14,507 nucleotides of DNA from Prevotellaceae bacterium UBA711. Lineage in GTDB: Bacteria; Bacteroidota; Bacteroidia; Bacteroidales; Bacteroidaceae. The position numbers and the translations under genes are program-made. Every line of letters starts with the position of its first letter. Positions within the stretch are counted from its first letter, which is position 1. Where the stretch lies: the NCBI GenBank assembly GCA_002297545.1, contig DBLZ01000021.1, positions 477 to 14,983 on the forward strand. The letters are read 5' to 3'. Of this stretch, positions 6,286 to 14,400 are shown piece by piece. Below the pieces are notes generated by a model that ran no database searches, had not been told where the DNA came from, and saw only the letters and a list, made by a program, of their open reading frames with translations.

Positions 6286-6969
6286 CTATACTAATGCTAT
6301 CACAAGCAACACACACAAGATTATAATAAAGGCTCCAAATACGCCAACCATAATGTAGTAAGACCTTTTGTCCTTTAAATAAGTCACAACGAACTCGTCA
6401 AAATCATCAAGCACATCACGTTTCACGCAACATCCTTTAATGGCATTGATGAGTTCTATATCCTTATACCTTATATTGTCTAAGCATATAGTTATGCCAT
6501 CCTGAGCATGCTTTTCTACATCATCCCAACACGTAGCCGTGGCAAACTGATCAAAGGCGCCTATTTTCAGATAACTGCTTTTTATTATGGAGCCGCTATG
6601 GTCACGCACATATAAGTTCAGCTGTGTTATCTTATCCCAGGAATAAAAATTCTTGGCTATTGACACTGCATTACGAACAGAGAATTTCCTCTTGTAATAA
6701 GTTATACCAAGCCCATTTATGATTAGGCATTCAGGGAGTTTGAAACGACCAAATAAAGATTTGACGTATAGGTATGTGCCAAAACATGCAGCCAAAGTAA
6801 TACCGAGAACAAACATTGTATCCTCGCCTGAGATATCCTCCTTTACCTTTAGGTGAAAGAGGAGCATAAATACCATCATCCACAGTTCAGCCAAAACTAC
6901 TATCACAGCTACATCTTGCAACGTGAAGAATTTCTCCTTAAACACATGGTTGGTTACATTGTTTTCCAT
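6286..6969 (-). CDS. Membrane protein with YcxB/PH-like domain and C-terminal membrane helix (paralog A)
   Basis: 227 residues, and the first cassette gene after ffh, from which it is separated by 35 bp. Two hydrophobic segments (about 19-40 and 52-70) precede the family domain, with LIINGLGITYYKR (82-94), FYSWDKITQL and LINAIKGCCVKRDVLDD. A longer insert between the strands (about 120-160) distinguishes it from the other two. A third membrane segment lies at the C-terminus (about 204-226, YYIMVGVFGAF onward) behind a basic KDKR. The topology would put the domain between membrane anchors on both sides. Function is unknown and the YcxB/PH-like assignment is inferred from architecture. The low GC content is shared with the two paralogs. 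Confidence 0.75.
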   Translation of the reverse strand: MENNVTNHVFKEKFFTLQDVAVIVVLAELWMMVFMLLFHLKVKEDISGEDTMFVLGITLAACFGTYLYVKSLFGRFKLPECLIINGLGITYYKRKFSVRNAVSIAKNFYSWDKITQLNLYVRDHSGSIIKSSYLKIGAFDQFATATCWDDVEKHAQDGITICLDNIRYKDIELINAIKGCCVKRDVLDDFDEFVVTYLKDKRSYYIMVGVFGAFIIILCVLLVIALV

Positions 6970-7004
6970 AGTCTACACCTTAAAACTCCACATTGCCTTT
7001 TCTG

Positions 7005-8348
7005 CTATCTCTTGCCTCCCTTCATCATGCCTGCCAACTGAGCCATCTTGGACTTGTCAGTCATCATCTTCATCATCTTGCGGGTCTGGTCGAACTGCTT
7101 GATGAGGCGGTTGACCTGCTGGATATCCACGCCGGCGCCTTTGCATATACGCTGGCGACGGGAGGTGTTGAGGCACTCGGGATGCTCACGTTCGTATGGG
7201 GTCATGCTCTGTATGATGGCCTCAATGCTCTTGAAGGCATTGTCGTCTATCTCCACATCCTTCAGAGCCTTGCCCACACCTGGTATCATGCTGGCCAAGT
7301 CCTTTAGGTTGCCCATCTTCTTGATTTGCTGTATCTGGTTATAGAAGTCGGAGAAGTCGAACTTGTTCTTGCGTATCTTCGCCTCCAGCTTCCTTGCCTC
7401 CTCCTCGTTGAACTGTTCCTGGGCACGCTCCACGAGTGAGACTATGTCGCCCATGCCCAAGATGCGGTCGGCCATACGTGCCGGATGGAACGGATCTATG
7501 GCATCCATTTTCTCTCCAGTACCAACGAACTTGATGGGCTTGTCCACCACGGTACGGATGGAGAGAGCGGCACCGCCACGGGTGTCGCCGTCCAACTTGG
7601 TAAGGATCACGCCGGTGTAATCCAGGCGCTCGTTGAATTCCTTGGCGGTGTTCACGGCATCCTGACCCGTCATAGCATCCACAACAAAGAGGATCTCGTG
7701 TGGATTGATAGCGTTCTTGATGTCGGAAATCTGCTGCATCAATTCCTCGTCTATGGCCAGACGACCGGCGGTATCCACGATGACTACGTCATTGGCTTTA
7801 GACTTGGCCTCTCGTATGGCATTCAGAGCTACCTGCACGGGATCGGTGGCACCCTCCTCCATATATACTGGGACGCCCACCTGCTCACCAAGCACCCGCA
7901 ACTGCTCCATGGCTGCTGGGCGGAAAGTGTCACAGGCAGCCAGCAGGGGATGCTTCTGCTTCTTATCCTTCAACATCTTGGCCAGCTTGCCACTCATGGT
8001 GGTCTTACCGGAACCGTTCAAACCGGCCATCAGAATGATGGTAGGCTCGCCTATGCGGCCTGGCAGGTTCAGTTCGGCTGTCTCGCCACCCATCAGTTGT
8101 GCCAGCTCATCGTGCACGATCTTTACCATCAGCTGCTGGGGCTTCACGGCCGTCAGGACGTTCTGTCCCAGGGCCTTCTGCTTCACCGTGTCGGTAAAGG
8201 TCTTGGCCACCTTGTAGTTGACATCAGCGTCCAGCAAAGCACGACGCACGTCCTTGAGGGTCTCGGCCACGTTGATCTCGGTAATCTTGCCCTCACCCTT
8301 CAATATCTTCCATGAGCGTTCGAGACGCTCAGACAAACTTTCAAACAT
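7005..8348 (-). CDS. ffh: Signal recognition particle GTPase Ffh (SRP54)
   Basis: This is the protein subunit of the bacterial SRP. It binds 4.5S RNA and signal sequences at the ribosome and delivers nascent membrane proteins to FtsY. The 447 residues follow the usual order. The N domain is at about 1-90. The G domain has P-loop GLNGSGKTT (109-117), DTAGR (192-196), TKLD (250-253) and GTGEK (277-281). The methionine-rich M domain starts near 335, with the RNA-binding SRRQR at 396-400 and a basic, Met-rich tail ending GGKR. It appears complete. It lies 85 bp downstream of the hydrolase gene; a small GTGTG/CACAC hairpin occurs in that gap but no consensus -7 box, so cotranscription is possible. 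Confidence 0.97.
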   Translation of the reverse strand: MFESLSERLERSWKILKGEGKITEINVAETLKDVRRALLDADVNYKVAKTFTDTVKQKALGQNVLTAVKPQQLMVKIVHDELAQLMGGETAELNLPGRIGEPTIILMAGLNGSGKTTMSGKLAKMLKDKKQKHPLLAACDTFRPAAMEQLRVLGEQVGVPVYMEEGATDPVQVALNAIREAKSKANDVVIVDTAGRLAIDEELMQQISDIKNAINPHEILFVVDAMTGQDAVNTAKEFNERLDYTGVILTKLDGDTRGGAALSIRTVVDKPIKFVGTGEKMDAIDPFHPARMADRILGMGDIVSLVERAQEQFNEEEARKLEAKIRKNKFDFSDFYNQIQQIKKMGNLKDLASMIPGVGKALKDVEIDDNAFKSIEAIIQSMTPYEREHPECLNTSRRQRICKGAGVDIQQVNRLIKQFDQTRKMMKMMTDKSKMAQLAGMMKGGKR

Positions 8349-8433
8349 ATCTCGTTATCGTTTATTTGGTTTATATCTATTCTCAATGCCCGGCCAAGCC
8401 ATGCAGTGTGCTTCCACACACTCATGCAAGCAA

Positions 8434-9033
8434 CTATCGGTGCAGCCCCAGAAGCTTCTCGGCCAAAGGTATAATCACATGACCAAGCACTTCTCCGTTG
8501 AGGTAATGTTCACCCTCGAACAGTGACATCTGTGTCGGACCATAATGTTTGCGGAAGTCGGCCTGGCAGTTGACATGCTTGTCCTTAGTGCCGAAGAGGC
8601 CCCAGACCAATTGCCGTTCCTCAGGTGTGATGTTGCGGAAACTCTGCTTCTCCACCTCCTTGAACTCGGCTATCAACGGTTTGTCCACCTTGAAATCCTT
8701 GGCACCGTCGGCACGTTCGTTTCTGAACTCCTGGCGGCCCATACCTCGGAAAGTGAGCAGGCGGGCCATGCAAAAGGATGGATTTACCAGTATGCGTCTG
8801 ATGCCATGCAGTTGTTCGGCATACATGGCTCCCATGGACACACTTATGATAAGATCGGGCGGATTGGCCGCCACATACTCACGTAAAAAGGCTATAGCGC
8901 GCAAAGGCTCCACCGGCAAGTCCGGCGAAAGGACCTGCACACCCATAGGATAGAAATGGCTACGCAACTGTATGGCGCTACCATTACTGCCCGAAGAGGC
9001 AAACCCATGTATATATAGAACGGTACTTTTCAT
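8434..9033 (-). CDS. YqiA/YcfP-like alpha/beta-fold hydrolase (UPF0227-type)
   Basis: The 199-residue cytosolic protein has the small esterase-like architecture of the YqiA/YcfP family. It opens with the beta-strand and oxyanion motif VLYIHGFASSGSNG (5-18). The nucleophile elbow is ISVSMGAMYA with Ser66, followed by LVNPSF. The acid is probably Asp151 in FGTKDKHV and the catalytic His is His176 in GEHYL. The first glycine of the usual GxSxG elbow is Ser64 here, which is unusual. Family members are probable carboxylesterases with unsettled physiological substrates. The gene is the first of the minus-strand series leading into ffh and is isolated upstream by the tRNA-fMet terminator. I see no convincing -7 box ahead of it. 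Confidence 0.85.
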   Translation of the reverse strand: MKSTVLYIHGFASSGSNGSAIQLRSHFYPMGVQVLSPDLPVEPLRAIAFLREYVAANPPDLIISVSMGAMYAEQLHGIRRILVNPSFCMARLLTFRGMGRQEFRNERADGAKDFKVDKPLIAEFKEVEKQSFRNITPEERQLVWGLFGTKDKHVNCQADFRKHYGPTQMSLFEGEHYLNGEVLGHVIIPLAEKLLGLHR

Positions 9034-9101
9034 ACATTACGTCTATGCTTGGTTCGGAGCATGATTCTTTTGGCACCCGACCTGTACTCTGTTCGAGCTT
9101 G

Positions 9102-9150
9102 AAACGAAAAGAACCCCTTAGCAAAGAGCGAATCTTTAACTAAGGGGTTC
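9102..9150 (-). terminator. Strong intrinsic terminator after tRNA-fMet
   Basis: GAACCCCTTAG (9111-9121) and CTAAGGGGTTC (9140-9150) form a perfect 11-bp stem. An inner AAAG/CTTT pairing extends the fold. On the minus strand it is followed by TTTTCGTTTC. It begins 14 nt after the tRNA 3' end. Confidence 0.9.
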
Positions 9151-9163
9151 CACCACCACTTCG

Positions 9164-9236
9164 TTGCGGGGGTCCGACTCGAACGGGCGACCTCCAGGTT
9201 ATGAGCCTGGCGAGCTACCAACTGCTCCACCCCGCG
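9164..9236 (-). tRNA. Initiator tRNA-fMet (anticodon CAT)
   Basis: The minus strand folds into a 73-nt tRNA with anticodon loop CTCATAA. The first acceptor pair is C1 against A72, unpaired, which is the hallmark of bacterial initiator tRNA; A11:T24 in the D stem also fits. The anticodon stem is CCAGG/CCTGG, so one of the three G:C pairs typical of initiators (29:41) is A:T. The T stem has a C50-A64 mismatch. CCA is not encoded; the sequence after A73 is CGA. Confidence 0.93.
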
Positions 9237-9298
9237 ATGTTGTATCATTGCCCACGGTTCAGAGCGTCCATTTCTGTGCTGTTTCCCGTTTGCGAGTG

Positions 9299-9329
9299 CA
9301 AAGGTAGGCTTTTTTTGTCATACGGCCAA
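9299..9329 (-). promoter_or_regulatory. Bacteroidetes-type promoter of tRNA-fMet
   Basis: On the minus strand TACCTTTG (complement of 9299-9306) has a TTG (complement of 9327-9329) 20 nt upstream. The 15 bases GCGAGTGCAAAGGTA, which contain the -7 box and the region up to the start site, are identical to those in front of tRNA-His. Confidence 0.78.
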
Positions 9330-9356
9330 ACGTTTCTATAAAAAAGTGTCAAATAA

Positions 9357-9387
9357 TTGTTCATGTGGGGGAATTGTCATACCTTTG
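9357..9387 (+). promoter_or_regulatory. Promoter of the tetR-fabG operon
   Basis: TTG at 9357-9359, a 20-nt spacer and TACCTTTG at 9380-9387 match the Bacteroidetes vegetative promoter. Transcription would start near 9394. This places the in-frame ATG at 9357 outside the message and decides for the ATG at 9420. TTGTCATAC occurs at 9315-9323 and again at 9374-9382, overlapping the -7 box. Confidence 0.75.
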
Positions 9388-9419
9388 TCGCGTTTTACAC
9401 CTTATTACATATAATAGAT

Positions 9420-10013
9420 ATGGCTGTAGAGAAGACAAGGAACAAGCTGATAGAGGTTGCAAGGATGCTATTTGCCAAGAAAGGCATAGACGAGACCACT
9501 ATGAACGACATTGCGCTGGCCTCAGGCAAGGGTCGCCGCACCTTGTACACCTACTTCAAGAGCAAGGATGACATATACGATGCCGTGGTACAGGACGAGC
9601 TGGAGCTGATGGCCGCAAAAATGGCCGACGTGGCTCAACAGGAGATGGATCCCGAGGACAAACTTGTGGCTCTCATATATGCCCACTTGGCAGCCGTCAA
9701 AGAGGTGGTCCAACGCAACGGCAACATCCGTGCCGAGTTCTTCCGCGACATCTGGCGCGTGAGCCTCATAAGACAACGTTTTGACAAGAACGAAAAGATC
9801 CTGCTCACCACAGTTCTGTCCGAAGGCATGGAGAAGGGACAGTTCGAGATAGACGACCTGTCGCTGATGGTGGACATCATACGCTACTCCGTACGAGGCC
9901 TGGAGGTTCCGTTCGTCTACGGTCGCATAGCCGACGGAATGCCCAAGGGCATGATACGGGGTGTAGTGCACAAGATAATACATCGCTCCCTGAGCAAGAA
10001 GTACAACAAATAA
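9420..10013 (+). CDS. TetR/AcrR-family transcriptional regulator
   Basis: 197 residues. The N-terminal part is a canonical TetR DNA-binding domain: helix 1 with RNKLIEVARMLFAKKGID, then a helix-turn-helix at about 26-50 (TTMNDIALASGKGRRTLYTY), ending FKSKDDIY. The remaining roughly 140 residues are a helical ligand-binding and dimer domain with no recognisable signature, so the effector is unknown. It is 16 bp upstream of a fabG-type reductase and shares its promoter, so control of this lipid/envelope operon, and of itself, is a fair inference. The start at 9420 follows from the promoter position; the longer frame from 9357 would begin at the -33 element. Confidence 0.9.
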   Translation: MAVEKTRNKLIEVARMLFAKKGIDETTMNDIALASGKGRRTLYTYFKSKDDIYDAVVQDELELMAAKMADVAQQEMDPEDKLVALIYAHLAAVKEVVQRNGNIRAEFFRDIWRVSLIRQRFDKNEKILLTTVLSEGMEKGQFEIDDLSLMVDIIRYSVRGLEVPFVYGRIADGMPKGMIRGVVHKIIHRSLSKKYNK

Positions 10014-10029
10014 CACAACATTCACACAC

Positions 10030-10788
10030 ATGAAACTACTTGAAGGAAAGACCGCCCTCATCACCGGTGCGGCACGAGGTATAGGCAAGACCATAGCCTT
10101 GAAGTTCGCCCAAGAGGGTGCAAACATAGCATTCACCGACCTGGTCCTCAACGACGACATGGCAGCAGGCCTGGAGGCCACCCGCCAGGAAATAGAGGCC
10201 GTAGGCGTCAAATGTCTGGCCTATGCCGGAGACGCATCCAACTTTACCCAGACCGATGAGTTGGTGAAGAAGATTAAGGAAGACTTCGGCAGCATCGACA
10301 TTCTCGTAAACAATGCCGGCATCACCAAAGACGGCCTGATGCTGCGCATGAGCGAGGCACAGTGGGATGCCGTCATCAATGTGAACCTGAAGTCCGCCTT
10401 CAACTTCATACATGCCTGCGTGCCCATCATGATGCGCCAGCGCCAAGGCTCCATCATCAACATGGCCAGCGTAGTGGGCGTACACGGCAATGCAGGGCAG
10501 GCCAACTATGCAGCCTCCAAAGCCGGCATGATAGCACTGGCCAAGAGCGTGGCTCAGGAAATGGGTTCCAAGGGTATCCGTGCCAACGCCATAGCCCCGG
10601 GCTTCATTGAGACCGCCATGACCGCATCCCTGCCGGCCGACGTGCTGGAAGAGTGGAAAAAGAAGATACCCATGCGTCGCGGCGGCAAGACCGAGGACAT
10701 AGCCAACACCGCCCTCTACTTGGCCAGCGACCTGTCAAGCTACGTCACCGGACAGGTCATACAAGTAGACGGTGGCATGAACATGTAA
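10030..10788 (+). CDS. fabG: 3-oxoacyl-[acyl-carrier-protein] reductase (SDR family)
   Basis: The enzyme reduces 3-oxoacyl-ACP to 3-hydroxyacyl-ACP in type II fatty-acid synthesis. The 252 residues form a classical short-chain dehydrogenase. The cofactor loop TGAARGIG is at 12-19 and NNAG at 94-97. The catalytic tetrad is Asn119, Ser147, Tyr160 and Lys164 (in NYAASK). IAPGFIETAM (188-197) and the C-terminal GQVIQVDGGMNM are typical of FabG. Because SDRs are numerous, a related acyl reductase is possible, but the overall match to FabG is good. It lies between a TetR regulator and a pseudouridine synthase on one strand, with gaps of 16 and 9 bp, so cotranscription is very likely. Confidence 0.92.
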   Translation: MKLLEGKTALITGAARGIGKTIALKFAQEGANIAFTDLVLNDDMAAGLEATRQEIEAVGVKCLAYAGDASNFTQTDELVKKIKEDFGSIDILVNNAGITKDGLMLRMSEAQWDAVINVNLKSAFNFIHACVPIMMRQRQGSIINMASVVGVHGNAGQANYAASKAGMIALAKSVAQEMGSKGIRANAIAPGFIETAMTASLPADVLEEWKKKIPMRRGGKTEDIANTALYLASDLSSYVTGQVIQVDGGMNM

Positions 10789-10797
10789 GCCGCGCAG

Positions 10798-11496
10798 ATG
10801 ACCGTTCTCTACGAAGACAACCATCTGATAATAGTAAATAAGGAAGCAGGGGAGATCGTGCAGGGAGACAAGACCGGCGATACTCCCCTTTCCGAGATTG
10901 TTAAGGCATGGCTCAAGGAGCAACACCACAAGCCCGGAAATGTCTTCCTTGGCGTGGTGCACCGGCTGGACAGGCCCGTCTCCGGAGCGGTATTGTTTGC
11001 CAAGACCGGCAAGGCATTGCCACGTCTCAACGATATGTTTGCCACTCACAAGAAGGTTGCCAAGACCTATTGGGCGATAGTGCAGAACAGGCCGGTCCAG
11101 GCCGAAGGCACACTCACGCACTGGCTCACCCGGCAGGAGAAGACCAACACGGCCCGCGCCTATGACCGCGAGGTTCCAGGCTCCAAGATGGCTGTGCTGG
11201 ACTACCGCATCATAGCATCCGGAGACAGGTATCATCTGTTGGAAATCCATCTCCATACCGGACGCCATCACCAGATACGCTGCCAACTGGCCAAGATAGG
11301 CTGCCCCATCAAGGGCGACCTGAAATACGGTGCACCGCGTAGCAATCCTGACGGAAGCATCTCTCTGCACGCACGCAACCTCACCCTGGAACACCCCGTG
11401 AGCCATGCGGAAATATCTGTCACCGCCCCCGTCCCCATTGACAAATTGTGGCTGGCACTGAGCGCTGCAACAGAGAGAGATGGGCAAGCCAAGTGA
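10798..11496 (+). CDS. RluA-family RNA pseudouridine synthase
   Basis: 232 residues that convert a specific uridine in rRNA or tRNA to pseudouridine. The catalytic motif is HRLDRPVSG (55-63) with the nucleophilic Asp58. Further family blocks are KTYWAIV (89-95), LLEIHLHTGRHHQIR (147-161) and IKGDLKYG. There is no N-terminal S4 RNA-binding domain, which places it with the short stand-alone RluA-type enzymes rather than RluC/RluD. The target base cannot be told from sequence. It follows fabG by 9 bp, and its TGA overlaps a GTG start of the next gene as GTGA, indicating translational coupling to the TamB-like gene. Confidence 0.9.
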   Translation: MTVLYEDNHLIIVNKEAGEIVQGDKTGDTPLSEIVKAWLKEQHHKPGNVFLGVVHRLDRPVSGAVLFAKTGKALPRLNDMFATHKKVAKTYWAIVQNRPVQAEGTLTHWLTRQEKTNTARAYDREVPGSKMAVLDYRIIASGDRYHLLEIHLHTGRHHQIRCQLAKIGCPIKGDLKYGAPRSNPDGSISLHARNLTLEHPVSHAEISVTAPVPIDKLWLALSAATERDGQAK

Positions 11497-14400
11497 CCTC
11501 ACGACACACATACAAGACCGACAGAAGCATTGTGACAACAACACAGAAAACACGAGTCTCCAACATACTACGCAAGGTATTCAAATGGGCAGGCATCGCC
11601 TTGATGGGGCTGATGCTTCTGCCCGTTCTGCTCATGTCCCTGCTTTACGTTCCCCCTATTCAGAACTGGGCCGTACAGAAAGCCTGCGGATATGCATCCG
11701 AAGCCACTGGCATGGACATCAGCCTGGACAGAGTGCGACTGACTTTCCTGCTGGACGTGGAAATGGACAACCTCACGGCCATACAGGCACAGGACACACT
11801 GCTCCACACCGATGCTGTGGTCGTGGACTTGGACTTCACCCGGATCCTGCACAGCCAATTAGGCGTAGAATCCATAGCCATACACAACGGTCTCTTCAAC
11901 TCCCTGGACATGATCCCGCAGGTCCATATCGACGGCCGCTTGGGCTTATTAAAACTGGGACGGGAGGACACGGACCTTAAAGCAGGCATCGCACGACTGA
12001 GCAGTGCACACATCGACAACTGCGACCTGGACATACGCCTTCGCGACACCACCATAGTGGACACCACCGAAAGCTCTCCCGTGCCATGGAGCATTCTGGC
12101 AGAAGAAATCGGCATCAGCAACAGCCGCATACGCTTCGGCACAGCCGGAGACACGTTATCCGTAAGCACGGGCATACGCAATGCAAGTCTGAGGGGAGGC
12201 GACATCAATCTGGAAACCGGCGTGTATCGTGTCGGTGGCATCGGCCTGACCGTAGACTCACTCATACTTTGCACGATGGACTCGTGTGGAACCGCGACCT
12301 GCATTCCACTGCCAACGACTACATTAGCCGCAGAGTCTTTCTTCATGGACACGGTGAGCATGGACTTGAAGCAATTCGAACTCTATACCGGAGAAGCCGA
12401 CAGCATACGTAGCCACATCCGCGGCGCAGCAGGCATGAATTTCAATGCCTTCACCCCCGGGCAAGGAGGACGTTTCCATGCCAAGGCCGATATTTCGCTT
12501 GAACGTTACGACATCCTCGGCATTGCGCAAGCCTTTCTGCCGGACGATTTGGCCAAGGCCTACCCTGCCCTGCCGTTGGAAGCTCACATTGAGGCCAATG
12601 GCAACATCGATTCGCTACACCTTCCCAGCCTCCATATCGGCATGCCATCGGCATTGGACATAGATGCACACGGAAGCCTATACAACATCACCGACACAGA
12701 CCAACGCCATGGAGACATGGTCCTGGATGCCAGGACCATGAACCTCGGCTTCCTGCAGCGTTACCTCAACCTGTCCGACATACGGTTGCCAGGCATGACT
12801 CTGACGGCCGACGCGCATTTTCAAGGCAATACCTACCAAGCCACGGCCAACCTTCGGCGTGGCCACGGTAGCATGCACATGAACGCCAAGGCCGATCTGG
12901 ACCACATGGCATACAGTGCCAATCTCTCTGTAAGGGATTTGAACATAGCCGACTTCATGCCACAGGACAGCATCGGACGTCTGTCACTTACGGCCGAGGT
13001 AAGCGGGCACGGCACGGACTTCTATTCACGTGCCACAGGATTGCGTGCCCGGGTTTCCCTGGACAAATTGGAGTACAAGCAATGGATTGTGGACAACATC
13101 AACCTCGGCCTCCTGCTGAAACAGGGACGAGTCACTATAGACATGCTGTGCGACAACGCCCTGCTGGAAGCCAATGCCTGTGCCGCAGTGGACATAAGCA
13201 AGAAAAGCTCCATCGCCGACTTCTCCCTTGCACTCAACAAGATCGATTTCTACGCCTTAGGCTTCACGCGCGACACTCTCACGGCCTCCATGACGCTGTC
13301 GCTCAACGGCAGCACAGACTTGGTGCGGAACCACAGCCTCCATGGCAGCATACACGACATGCAACTGGCCACAAGCGACTCGGCCTATTACCCCCTGGAC
13401 CTGAAAATGGATGCCGGCATGAACGACACAAGCATGTATGCCAAGGCCGAAGCCGGCGACCTGAGACTAAGCTTCCTGGCCGACGAGGGTCTGGACAGCA
13501 TGATGTACAAAATTGGCATGCTGACACAAGAGATGCAGTCACAGATGGCACGCAGCCGCATAGCCCCGGACACGCTCCGCGGGATGCTTCCACACATGAA
13601 GATGCGCCTGTACTGCAAGGGAAACAACCCCCTGTCCAATTTCATACGTACCATGGCAGGCAGCACCTACAATGAGCTGTCCTTTGAGTTGCGCACCAAT
13701 CCTCAGGAGGGCGTAAACGGACAGGGCCACCTCAACAAACTCTTCACCTCGGCTGTACGCATAGACAGTATCTCGTGGTACATACGTCAAAACCACGATG
13801 ACATCAGCATGATGGCGCGCGTCAAGAACGGGCCGCGCAACAAGATGGTAAACTTCGAATCCATCCTCACCGCCTCCGTATCCCCAGGCATGATGAAGAG
13901 CCACTTCCTGTTCCTCGATGCCAAAGGCCGCAAGGGCATAGACATAGGAATTATGGCCAATGCCACGGACAGTTGCACCTGGCTGCACATGTTCCCACAC
14001 AACCCCATTCTGGCCTACCGCACCTTCATAGTCAACGACAGCAATTATGTCGCCGTGGACCAGGCGCGCCGCATCAAGGCCGACCTGCATCTGTTGGCCG
14101 ACGACGGCACATCCCTGAAACTCTACAGCACGCCCGACACCGATGCCGAACAGGACGTTACCCTATCCATAGGCAAGTTCAACCTGGGGGAGCTCTCGTC
14201 CGTACTACCGTTCATGCCCATGATCACCGGCATGCTCAACGGCGACGTGCATGCCTTGCAAGAGGGCGACCAATATACCTTCTCAATGGACATGGACGTC
14301 AAGCGGATGGGCTTCGAGGGCAGTCCCCTTGGCGACATAGGCATGAACATGGTCTATTTCCCCAATGCCGACGGATCCCACCTGATGGACGGCATATTAT

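Larger units (their letters stand above)
5049..6987. other. AT-rich three-paralog cassette inserted between ffh and folD
   Basis: The block holding the three related membrane-protein genes is far lower in GC than its flanks: 16 of 60 bases in 5941-6000 against 37 of 60 in 7381-7440 within ffh. Imperfect inverted repeats lie at its edges: AGTTTTA-1 nt-GACTATG at 5049-5063, and CATAGTC-7 nt-TAAAACT at 6967-6987. No recombinase or transposase is present. I infer acquisition of the block as a unit; the repeats are short enough to be chance. Confidence 0.45.

Noticed and set aside
5049..6987. Insertion sequence or integron-like element in the AT-rich block
   Set aside because: There is no transposase, integrase or resolvase ORF on either strand, no target-site duplication that I can see, and the edge repeats are short and imperfect.
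7485..8315. Long plus-strand ORF opposite ffh
   Set aside because: It is the antisense shadow of the highly conserved GTPase and is rich in His, Gln and Leu, as expected from reading its codons backwards.
8380..8425. GTGTG/CACAC hairpin between the hydrolase and ffh genes as a terminator
   Set aside because: The stem is only 5 bp and is not followed by a T run on the minus strand, so termination is not supported.
9164..9236. Elongator tRNA-Met or tRNA-Ile2 with CAT anticodon
   Set aside because: The unpaired C1/A72 and the A11:T24 pair specify the initiator; elongator Met and Ile tRNAs have a paired first acceptor position.
9357..9419. A longer N-terminus for the TetR regulator starting at the ATG at 9357
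   Set aside because: That ATG coincides with the TTG -33 element, and the predicted transcript start is near 9394. The TetR fold begins right after the ATG at 9420.
12086..12412. A 108-codon frame within the TamB-like gene, considered as evidence of a double frameshift
   Set aside because: The TamB frame stays open with a consistent beta-strand pattern on both sides and through this stretch. The alternative frame is very rich in His and Arg, typical of a shadow frame in GC-rich DNA.
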